A DNA stretch of 36,089 nt from Acidobacteriota bacterium (GTDB lineage Bacteria > Acidobacteriota > Terriglobia > UBA7540): assembly GCA_003165315.1 (NCBI GenBank), contig PLSX01000272.1, positions 1-36,089 of the forward strand, written 5' to 3'. Below are positions 1-6,582 of the stretch, in pieces. Numbering within the stretch: the first letter of the stretch is position 1; each line of letters starts with the position of its first letter. Under the pieces are notes generated by a model that saw nothing but the letters and a program-made list of their open reading frames with translations, did no database searches and was not told where the DNA came from. The position numbers were made by a program, and so were the translations under genes.

Positions 1-38
1 CGGCCTCCTCCCCGTGGCCGGGTACTATACTGCCCCCT

Positions 39-82
39 GTAAAGGATGTCCTGGCACCCAGTGTAAAGGATCTCATGGCACC
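39..82. repeat. Tandem direct repeat, about 23-nt period
   Basis: Two copies of a 21-nt word begin at 39 and 62. Both start TGTAAAGGAT and end TGGCACC, differing at two or three central positions. Tandem subterminal repeats of this kind are found at the ends of some IS elements, but no transposase is in the window, so the origin is only inferred. Confidence 0.55.
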
Positions 83-103
83 GTACACTTGAGCCCGGCA
101 TGT

Positions 104-121
104 GCCGCCCTAAAGGGCGGC
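104..121. repeat. GC-rich perfect palindrome
   Basis: The arms GCCGCCCT and AGGGCGGC surround an AA centre. This could fold as a hairpin or be a member of a dispersed intergenic palindrome family. No T-run follows on either strand, so it is not a classical intrinsic terminator. Confidence 0.5.
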
Positions 122-341
122 GCTACATTGTCCAGCCAATTACTGGGCACTACACTAGAATAACTGTAAGCCGTGCCCAAAAGTCCGTGAAACGGGCGTG
201 GGCAGGATGACCTCACCCGCTAAGCGGGCTGGTTGCCGACAGTGCTTATTCTAGCGCCTATTCCCCCGGTTCTTCGGTTGCTGCGCTTCCCCTCTTTGCC
301 GCACAGAAGATTAATATCATGTTACGCTTCCGGCCTGGTCA

Positions 342-1085
342 TTAGCGGCCGGGGGCAGGGGATTGGTGGTTCAGTTGTTCGAGGAAGCAATCCAGGAAGT
401 GGGCCAGCATCAGCAGGACGCGGCGGCTTTGCTGGGCCAGGCGGAGGAAGTCGGGAAGAAGTCGGGGGTGGCGGGCCAATTGTTCCATGATTTTGCCGAT
501 TCGCACTTGGCCGTGCGCGTCCATAGCGGCTTCAAAGTCGCAGGTCATGGGGGATTCGACTGGGTCCAGAATCACCCGCAAGGCTAGGGAGGGGATGGCT
601 TGGGCGGCCCATTGCTGCATGAGTGGCAGGCTCTCCATATCGGCGGCGTCGGCATGGCCTCCCAATCGTACCTTTTCCTCAACGGTTCGGACGATGCGGG
701 GCAGGGTGATTAAGGTCGGGGCGGGCTTTGCTCCACAATTTACCGCCAGGCTGAGCAGATCCGGGTCGGAATTGACTGTAATTTCACTATTAGGGCCAGT
801 TACCGACTGCGCCACGAGGACATCTCCCGGACGCCACTCCGGCTTGAGTCCAGCGGCAACGCCTGTAACAATTGCTAGTGAAGGTTTAATATTTGCCGTC
901 AAGTCATTGAAATATTTGCCATATGGCGCTCCTGCCCCGGCCAGAGCGACATAAACCTCGGTGGCGCCGATGAAGGTCATAGAGACGGGGATCGGTACTT
1001 TTTCCACTTGGCGAAAGCGATGCTTGCGCCGCCAGGGGGCAACCTCCTCCTTCATGGCAAAAGCGAGTAAGACTCTGTTCATCAT
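342..1085 (-). CDS. hpnG: HpnG-like hopanoid-associated nucleoside phosphorylase
   Basis: This encodes about 247 residues of the purine/uridine phosphorylase and MTA/SAH nucleosidase superfamily. The nucleobase-binding hallmark is visible as ADMESLPL, matching the D-M-E-S motif of the fold, and the N-terminal half contains the G-V-A-A-G-L strand-turn typical of the family. In hopanoid clusters the HpnG family removes adenine from adenosylhopane to give ribosylhopane. The frame opens further upstream at 1151, but that overlaps the preceding gene by 60 bases. The tandem ATGs at 1085 and 1082 just after the upstream stop codon fit translational coupling better, although no strong ribosome site is visible. 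Its place behind hpnA and squalene-hopene cyclase is the main reason for choosing HpnG over a general nucleosidase. Confidence 0.8.
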   Translation of the reverse strand: MMNRVLLAFAMKEEVAPWRRKHRFRQVEKVPIPVSMTFIGATEVYVALAGAGAPYGKYFNDLTANIKPSLAIVTGVAAGLKPEWRPGDVLVAQSVTGPNSEITVNSDPDLLSLAVNCGAKPAPTLITLPRIVRTVEEKVRLGGHADAADMESLPLMQQWAAQAIPSLALRVILDPVESPMTCDFEAAMDAHGQVRIGKIMEQLARHPRLLPDFLRLAQQSRRVLLMLAHFLDCFLEQLNHQSPAPGR

Positions 1086-1089
1086 GAGG

Positions 1090-2115
1090 TTAGGCTGTGT
1101 GCGCGCCTGCCACCGGAGGACGTAAGGGCGTCTTAACGTATCCGTTGTCACAGTACCAGTGAATGGCTCGCTCCAGTGCGCCTTCCAGTGATCCCGGGTG
1201 GAATTCCAAGGCTTTTTGCGCCTTTGTAACAGCTACGAACATCTTGTGCCGTGCCATTCGCACTCCTTCCAGGGGAATGCGGGGTTCGCGCCGAAGCAGG
1301 CTGGAAACAAGTGAGTCCGCCAGCGCGGCGAGATAGGGGACGGCGTGGGGAAGGCGGATCCGAGGCATGGGCCTGCCGCTGATATTGGAAAGGATCTGAA
1401 GCAATTGCTTCAGAGTCAAATTGCGGTTGCCCAGAATATAGCGTTCCCCAACTTTCCCGTGTTCGGCAGCAAGCCAGTGCCCGCTGGCGACGTCCTCCAC
1501 GGCCACGAAGTTCAATCCAGTATCGACATAGGCAGGAATTTGGCCATTGAGGAAGTCGAGAATGATTCGGCCTGTGGGTGTGGGCTTCCAATCTCCGGGG
1601 CCCACCGGAGTTGTGGGGTTGACGATGACGACGGGCTGGCCCTGGCGCGCGGCTTCGAAAGCCTCCTGCTCGGCAAGGAATTTGGAGCGTTTGTAATGTC
1701 CGATCATGTCGCTCAACTGCAAGTGGGTATCTTCGTCAGGTAAAGTGCGCGGATGGGGAGGGACAATGGTTCCTACACTGCTGGTGTAGATGAAACGGTC
1801 AACGGCCGCCTTGCGGGATGCCTCAAGCAGGTTGCGCGTGCCCGTGACGTTGCTCTCATAAATGTCCCGGGGATTTTTTGCCCAAAGCCGGTAGTCGGCG
1901 GCAACATGATAGACACGCTGGACACCGCGCAACGAGTCCGAAAGGGATGTGGTATCGCGCAAATCGCCATAAGCGAGTTCGACGGGGAGGCCTTCCAGCA
2001 GACGGCGGTCACTTTGGGGACGAACCAGCACCCGAACCTGTTCATTCTGCTGGAGCAAGAAACGCGTTACATGGCTGCCGATGAATCCGTTTGCGCCGGT
2101 GATCAGGGAGAGCAT
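1090..2115 (-). CDS. hpnA: Hopanoid-associated sugar epimerase HpnA
   Basis: A 341-residue extended short-chain dehydrogenase. The N-terminus carries the NAD(P)-binding glycine motif TGANGFIGSHV, a conserved YHVAADYRLW segment follows, and the catalytic pair appears as Y-K-R-S-K in HYKRSKFLAEQEA. This Y-K-R-S-K form and the YHVAADYRLW segment are typical of the HpnA family of hopanoid clusters rather than of general UDP-glucose epimerases. HpnA is thought to act on the sugar portion of hopanoid side chains, but its exact substrate is not settled. The gene lies 155 bases after squalene-hopene cyclase and 4 bases before the HpnG-like gene, so the three probably form one transcription unit. Confidence 0.88.
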   Translation of the reverse strand: MLSLITGANGFIGSHVTRFLLQQNEQVRVLVRPQSDRRLLEGLPVELAYGDLRDTTSLSDSLRGVQRVYHVAADYRLWAKNPRDIYESNVTGTRNLLEASRKAAVDRFIYTSSVGTIVPPHPRTLPDEDTHLQLSDMIGHYKRSKFLAEQEAFEAARQGQPVVIVNPTTPVGPGDWKPTPTGRIILDFLNGQIPAYVDTGLNFVAVEDVASGHWLAAEHGKVGERYILGNRNLTLKQLLQILSNISGRPMPRIRLPHAVPYLAALADSLVSSLLRREPRIPLEGVRMARHKMFVAVTKAQKALEFHPGSLEGALERAIHWYCDNGYVKTPLRPPVAGAHTA

Positions 2116-2270
2116 TTTGCCGTCTCATCGCGAGGTATTGTGCAGCGCAGCAATTGGGGTCGAATGGGCAGTATCAGGGGTTTTTGGGCTATCCACAATG
2201 ACCTTGCGTGCCCAAGCGTAAACTGTACAGAAAAAATGCCAAATTTCCGAATTTGTCTTACTGAATCCGG

Positions 2271-4367
2271 TCATCCCGCCTTGCGAAAACCTTGGTGTTT
2301 CTTTCCACTTCCATTCCCGTTTCCATTCCCATTGCCGTTACCATGGCCGTTTCCGTTTCCATTACGTGGAGGAAACTCGTCCGGAGAGAAACGCATGGTT
2401 TCGAATGCGGAAGCACCATCTTGCATGTTCTTGTACCGGGCCAGCGCATAAAGCGGAAAGACATCCCGGTAAAGGTGGTACTTCAGGTAGAATACCCGGG
2501 GGAATCCGGTTCCGGTAAAAGCGGTCTCCGACCATGCGCCGTTGTCGCGTTGTTGATCCAGTAGGTAGCTGACGGACTGCTTCACCGCAGGCTCTGTGAT
2601 TTCTCCCGCCGCCAATAATCCGATCAGTGCCCATGCGGTTTGCGAAGGCGTGCTCTGGCCCCGCGCTTTCAATTCCGGATCATCGTAGGAGCCGCAGGAT
2701 TCGCCAAAACCGCCATCCGAATTCTGCACTGCCCGCAACCACTGGACCGCGCGCTGGCATTCTGCATTTTTCTCCAGACCCAGGGTCTCAAGCGCTCTCA
2801 ATGCGCCACTGGTTCCATAGATGTAGTTGACACCCCAACGGCCATACCATGGGCCCTCGGGGTTTTGATCCTTTTGCAAAAAGCGGACAGCGCGTTGGAT
2901 TCTGGGATCGGAAGCGGGCCATTTGCTGCGCCCCAAGTATTCCAATACCCGCGCGGTCAGATCTCCGGTGGAGGGATCGATCATGGCATTGTGATCGGCG
3001 AAGGGAACACGCGTCAGAAAGGTGGAGTCGTTATCGCGGTCAAACGCACCCCATCCGCCATCACGGTTCTGCATGCTCAGCACCCACGCCGTGCCTCGGC
3101 GCAAGGCTTGCTCCATGCGGGCCGGATCAGGATAAGCAACTCGTTGAAGCGCCATGAGGACGAAGGCCGTGTCATCCACATCGGGATAGAAGTCATTGCG
3201 GAACTCGAACGCCCATCCACCGGGGTCAACATCGGGATTCGTAACCTGCCAGTCGCCGCCTCCCAATATTTGACGGTCGAGCAGCCATGTAGCGGCTTTG
3301 ACCAGGGCGGGGTGGTCTGGTGGCAATCCCGCCTCTTGCAGCGAGAACATGGTGACCGCGGTATCCCATACCGGAGAAACGCACGGTTGCATCCGAAGTG
3401 TGTCGCCATCTTCGATTTCGAATTGTGCCAGATGCCCAATCTCCCGCAAGGTTACAGGGTCATCGGAACTGTATCCAAGGGCACGTAAGGCAAACACCGA
3501 GTTGACCATGGCAGGATAAATTGCGCCCAGACCTTCGGTGCGCTCTAAGTGTTCCAACAGCCACTGTTTAGCTTTCCGGAGGGCCCGCTTGCGAAGCGGT
3601 TTCCAGGGAAGCTTTTCGTGCAATTTGAAGAGGCGGTCAAGCACAAGGAAGAAATTACGCCAGCTCACGATCTTGCGATCCCATTCGAAGGCAGGTATGC
3701 GTCCTGTGGCATCCTTGAAAAGTTCCTGCACTCCGGCATTCGCCGGCAAATCCCAATGGGGTTTTCGCGCGTAGACCAGCATTAAGGGAACAACAATGGC
3801 GCGCGTCCACGATGACATCGAATAGATGTTTAGAAAGAACCAAGACGGAATCAGAATTAATTCCGGCGGGATGGCAGGCACATATGACCATGGCAGCACG
3901 TTGCCCAGGGCGAGATAAAGGCGGGTGTAAGAGTTGGTAGCCTCAACTCCACCCAGTTCATGAATTTGGCAGCGTGCGCGTGCCATGTGAGGTGCGGCCG
4001 GGGAATCGCCCGCTAATTTGAGTGCAACGTAAGCTTTGACCGTGGCATTGAGCTCCGATGGTCCGCCCGCGTAAATATTCCATCCGCCATCCGGGAGTTG
4101 GCGGCGGCGAATGTAGTTGGCCAGCTTAACGCAGCGACGGTTATCCAGGATCCCCAAAACGAAAAGAAAGAAGATGTAATCTGATTCCAGAGTTGTGTCA
4201 GCTTCGAGTTCCCCGACCCAATATCCCTCCGGGGCCTGCAAGGAGAGCAGGTAATCCGCTGCGCGCTGGATGACCTCTTGAAGGTTTTCGTCGAATCGGA
4301 CTTCAGCGAAAGTGAGCCGCGGGACTTCCCGTTGCGTTACCGATTCGGCTTGGTTTCGTCGTTTCAT
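2271..4367 (-). CDS. shc: Squalene-hopene cyclase
   Basis: This 698-residue protein cyclises squalene to hopene or hopanol at the inner membrane, the committed step of hopanoid synthesis. The protonating acid motif DVDDTA is at residues 396-401. Repeated QW-type segments are visible along the chain (for example LPDGGWNIYAGG, NRDGGWGAFD and NSDGGFGE). The core matches the usual length of about 630-670 residues. The extra C-terminus is an Asn-Gly repeat tail ending in a short basic segment, encoded by tandem hexanucleotides at 2305-2370. The start is ATG at 4367; a GGGAG sequence lies about 13 bases upstream, so the ribosome site is only moderate. It heads a unit with hpnA and hpnG, and no squalene synthesis genes are present in the window. 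Confidence 0.96.
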   Translation of the reverse strand: MKRRNQAESVTQREVPRLTFAEVRFDENLQEVIQRAADYLLSLQAPEGYWVGELEADTTLESDYIFFLFVLGILDNRRCVKLANYIRRRQLPDGGWNIYAGGPSELNATVKAYVALKLAGDSPAAPHMARARCQIHELGGVEATNSYTRLYLALGNVLPWSYVPAIPPELILIPSWFFLNIYSMSSWTRAIVVPLMLVYARKPHWDLPANAGVQELFKDATGRIPAFEWDRKIVSWRNFFLVLDRLFKLHEKLPWKPLRKRALRKAKQWLLEHLERTEGLGAIYPAMVNSVFALRALGYSSDDPVTLREIGHLAQFEIEDGDTLRMQPCVSPVWDTAVTMFSLQEAGLPPDHPALVKAATWLLDRQILGGGDWQVTNPDVDPGGWAFEFRNDFYPDVDDTAFVLMALQRVAYPDPARMEQALRRGTAWVLSMQNRDGGWGAFDRDNDSTFLTRVPFADHNAMIDPSTGDLTARVLEYLGRSKWPASDPRIQRAVRFLQKDQNPEGPWYGRWGVNYIYGTSGALRALETLGLEKNAECQRAVQWLRAVQNSDGGFGESCGSYDDPELKARGQSTPSQTAWALIGLLAAGEITEPAVKQSVSYLLDQQRDNGAWSETAFTGTGFPRVFYLKYHLYRDVFPLYALARYKNMQDGASAFETMRFSPDEFPPRNGNGNGHGNGNGNGNGNGSGKKHQGFRKAG
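2305..2370 (-). repeat. Hexanucleotide repeat coding an Asn-Gly tail
   Basis: About nine to ten degenerate hexamers of the form GGNAAY (read on the minus strand) encode an almost uninterrupted Gly-Asn dipeptide run near the C-terminus of squalene-hopene cyclase. Codon third positions vary and one Asn is replaced by His, so the repeat is not a recent perfect slippage product. Confidence 0.75.
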
Positions 4368-4420
4368 GAAGTGCTCAGGTTCTCCCTGTGCTTAAATTTA
4401 TAGCTTGGCATTTCCACTGC

Positions 4421-4621
4421 CTACGCCAATTGGACGCCCTCCCGTGTCCATTCTGACCTATCTTGGATGCAGCTCAAGCACCATCTGGCTGTAGGTTCAT
4501 CGGGAAAATTCAGTATTGTAGCTTGGACTATAAATCCCGGGCACAATTGATCATAGCGCCCCCGAAGCTCGATGCTGGGAGCAGACAAGTTCTTTCCTTC
4601 AGCGGTCATCGCCAAACTCAT
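4421..4621 (-). CDS. Small hypothetical protein, possible PilZ-like fragment
   Basis: A 66-residue frame beginning with ATG. The segment KNLSAPSIELRG followed by CPGFIVQATI resembles the N-x-S-x-x-G strand and following strand of PilZ-type barrels found in soil acidobacteria. The N-terminal R-x-x-x-R part of a PilZ domain is missing and the motif glycine is serine. No ribosome site is visible. A possible promoter lies about 90 bases upstream. It could be a degraded PilZ gene or a chance frame, and I rate it weakly. Confidence 0.25.
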   Translation of the reverse strand: MSLAMTAEGKNLSAPSIELRGRYDQLCPGFIVQATILNFPDEPTARWCLSCIQDRSEWTREGVQLA

Positions 4622-4707
4622 CTGTTTTAACGCTGATGGCTCTCATCTGGCCCTGCCCAAGCCAAGCCCGGCCAGATGATGCATTGCAAGAAAACAAAAC
4701 CTCATAC

Positions 4708-4736
4708 AGTTTACAGTTTGCTTACAAATATTTCAA
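4708..4736 (-). promoter_or_regulatory. Possible sigma-70-type promoter
   Basis: Read on the minus strand, TTGAAA and TAAACT are separated by exactly 17 bases in an AT-rich stretch. It points toward the small 4421-4621 frame and, further on, squalene-hopene cyclase. This rests on sequence resemblance alone. Confidence 0.3.
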
Positions 4737-4910
4737 GCTTCTTGCGCTAAGTCAATTTGTCTCTGGCAATTGGGGTCTTCGTATTGCCTGAAAATTGAAC
4801 CGCCAACTGGAACGGAAGCGCTGCGGGTCCCACGCCACCAGAATCCCGGATTGCCTGATTCCACAACGTTTCCACCCCAGTGCATACAAGATATTAATTG
4901 CTGAGGTCTG

Positions 4911-6023
4911 CTAATCTTGCGATGCCAAAGAAGCTTGGAGCATTGCCCTGGTGTAGCCAACGTTATAGGCATATCCGATGTAAGATCCTCCGCCCGGATA
5001 GTATGGCGGGGGGCCACCGAGTTCCCGGTCGGCGTCGAGTCTGCGGGGATGTTCCGGATAGATCAATCGAGGATATCCCTGGCGAACCAGTTCCTTCATG
5101 ACAGCGAACATATTCACCTGCCCCTCATCGAGAAAGACCTCCGTGTATTTCTCCCTTGGAGTTTGAACCCGAACGTTCCGGAAATGAACGTGATTGATGC
5201 GGTCACGGCTGCCGAAATAGCGGCAAACTTCAACTGGATCCTCTCCCAATTCCCGCGTTACCCCGCAATCAAAGGTAATTCCATTCGCCTTGCTGGGTAC
5301 AATCTCAAGCAGGTGCTTCCAACCCTTCAGGTCTCCCATGATCTGTTGCGACCCGCGGCTTAAGGGAGCAGGCGGATCGTTGGGGTGCAACGCCAGCCTG
5401 ACGCCAGACTTCTCCGCCACGGGGATGACCGCCTTGAGGAAGTACGCGATGTTGCTCCACATCTCCTCCAGATTGTGGGTGCCCTCGTCCGGCAGCGGCG
5501 GCAGATCCTTAACCCGGGCGTAATCAAACGCCGTCATGCCCGCGCCCGCCCGGCCAAGCTCTTCGTAGTACCCCTCGACCAACCGATGCGCGTAGAAGTT
5601 GTATTCCACTACCGGGATGCCGGCTGCTCCCGCGGCCTCAATGGATTGCTGAACCTTTCGAATCTCTTCATCGCGTCCCGGCTTACCGTAGAGAGTATTG
5701 GTAAACCCGGAAACCATCAAGTTGCCCAGCGTCAGGCCGGCTGAGTTGAGCCGGTCCACGATTGCCCGGATCTGCCCCACCTCCCACGGGATCGCCGGCC
5801 CTCCCATAGCCACGTGGTTCACTCCCAGTTGTTTCACCCGGCGCATTCCTGTTTCATCGGAATTTCCGGCCGAAAGACGGTCACCGACGCCCAGGCAGAT
5901 GTTAGGGGCAATCCGGCTCCCCTTGGGCTCCGGGGGAAGGCCTGCCCCAACCTGCGACGAATTCAGCACAGCTGCGACGCCCACGGTTTTCAAAAGGTTC
6001 CTACGGGATAATTGTGAGTTCAT
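4911..6023 (-). CDS. Tat-exported mannonate-dehydratase-like TIM barrel protein
   Basis: A 370-residue protein similar to UxuA-type mannonate dehydratases and related xylose-isomerase-like TIM barrels. Family-like segments are LALHPNDPP, ITFDCG, HVHFRNV, DEGQVNM and YPGGGSYIGYAYNVGY near the end. In UxuA the reaction is dehydration of D-mannonate to 2-keto-3-deoxygluconate. The N-terminus carries a twin-arginine signal, SRRNLLKTVGVAAVL, which is unlike cytoplasmic UxuA and suggests export with a cofactor already bound. The frame opens further upstream, but ATG at 6023 has a good ribosome site (AAAGGAAG, about 5 bases away) and puts the Tat motif at the N-terminus. It lies downstream of the GH38 gene on the same strand, separated by over 500 bases. 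Substrate is uncertain. Confidence 0.75.
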   Translation of the reverse strand: MNSQLSRRNLLKTVGVAAVLNSSQVGAGLPPEPKGSRIAPNICLGVGDRLSAGNSDETGMRRVKQLGVNHVAMGGPAIPWEVGQIRAIVDRLNSAGLTLGNLMVSGFTNTLYGKPGRDEEIRKVQQSIEAAGAAGIPVVEYNFYAHRLVEGYYEELGRAGAGMTAFDYARVKDLPPLPDEGTHNLEEMWSNIAYFLKAVIPVAEKSGVRLALHPNDPPAPLSRGSQQIMGDLKGWKHLLEIVPSKANGITFDCGVTRELGEDPVEVCRYFGSRDRINHVHFRNVRVQTPREKYTEVFLDEGQVNMFAVMKELVRQGYPRLIYPEHPRRLDADRELGGPPPYYPGGGSYIGYAYNVGYTRAMLQASLASQD

Positions 6024-6379
6024 GTTTGCTTCCTTTGCCCGGTATTGGATTGGATCGAGGCTGCGCCGGGATCTGGTGACAATATCGGAATCACGCGGGG
6101 GGATTCTACAACGTCTTTCTGTGTTGGGGGAAACTGGTTCGGATGTAAGCGGTTCGGAAATATCCCTGTCAATAGCCCCTTCGGATTTGAACGAGTGTCT
6201 GCCCACTGACCAGATGGGGCATTTCCGCCGGCTCCGGACACATTGTCTATTGGCTTTGTAAGCTTTTTATGATAGGCTACTGTTGCAATGAAGGCCAGAC
6301 TCATCCCGGCCGCCCCCGTCAATGCCCCCCAAAATCACAAAAATCGTCTCGAAATCATGCAACACAAAGAGATGTTAAA

Positions 6380-6399
6380 AATGAAGATTGCTCTTCATT
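6380..6399. promoter_or_regulatory. Inverted repeat, possible operator
   Basis: Perfect arms AATGAAGA and TCTTCATT flank a TTGC loop within AT-rich DNA, about 360 bases upstream of the UxuA-like gene start. The symmetry fits a dimeric repressor site, but no regulator is encoded nearby. Confidence 0.3.
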
Positions 6400-6522
6400 A
6401 GTTGATGAAAACAAGGGAGTTAGTTGATTTTTTCGGAATTTTGTCAGAAGGTATTGAAAATGAACGGGTTATTAATGGTACGGGAACTGGTATAGCAGCT
6501 GTTTCTGCCCAATTCGTCCTGC

Positions 6523-6552
6523 CGTAGGGGCGGTTCTCGAACCGCCCCTACG
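6523..6552 (-). terminator. Long GC hairpin after the GH38 gene; dispersed palindrome family
   Basis: A 30-base palindrome has 14-base arms CGTAGGGGCGGTTC around a two-base centre. It begins 30 bases past the stop codon of the alpha-mannosidase gene, so it may end that transcript, though no T-run follows. The outer word GTAGGGGC...GCCCCTAC recurs at 10138-10199, so it may also belong to a dispersed repeat family. Confidence 0.5.
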
Positions 6553-6582
6553 TAATGCTTCCTGCCTACAGCCTACTGCTCC

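Larger units (their letters stand above)
1..341. other. Gene-free left edge with repeats
   Basis: I see no convincing gene here. The stretch holds a tandem 23-nt repeat at 39-82, a GC-rich palindrome at 104-121, and a short inverted repeat CCCGC-TAA-GCGGG near 218-230. The reading frames that cross it have no recognisable protein features. It lies downstream of the minus-strand hopanoid genes, so it is either a 3' flank or the remnant of an inserted element. Confidence 0.5.
4368..4910. other. Intergenic region upstream of squalene-hopene cyclase
   Basis: About 540 bases lie between the cyclase start and the stop of the mannonate-dehydratase-like gene. The region holds a small doubtful reading frame at 4421-4621, an AT-rich segment at 4686-4740 with a possible minus-strand promoter, and otherwise nothing I recognise. 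Confidence 0.5.
6024..6582. other. Intergenic region with two hairpins, AT-rich centre
   Basis: No gene is seen between the UxuA-like gene and the GH38 gene. The segment 6330-6480 is clearly more AT-rich than its surroundings and is the likely promoter zone for the downstream minus-strand gene. It contains an 8-bp-arm hairpin at 6380-6399, and a long GC palindrome lies at 6523-6552. Confidence 0.5.

Noticed and set aside
233..490. 85-residue plus-strand frame at the left edge
   Set aside because: It runs antisense into the HpnG-like gene and is a Gly/Pro/Arg-rich chance frame.
2640..3488. 282-residue plus-strand frame inside squalene-hopene cyclase
   Set aside because: Antisense shadow of a well-conserved gene; no protein features.
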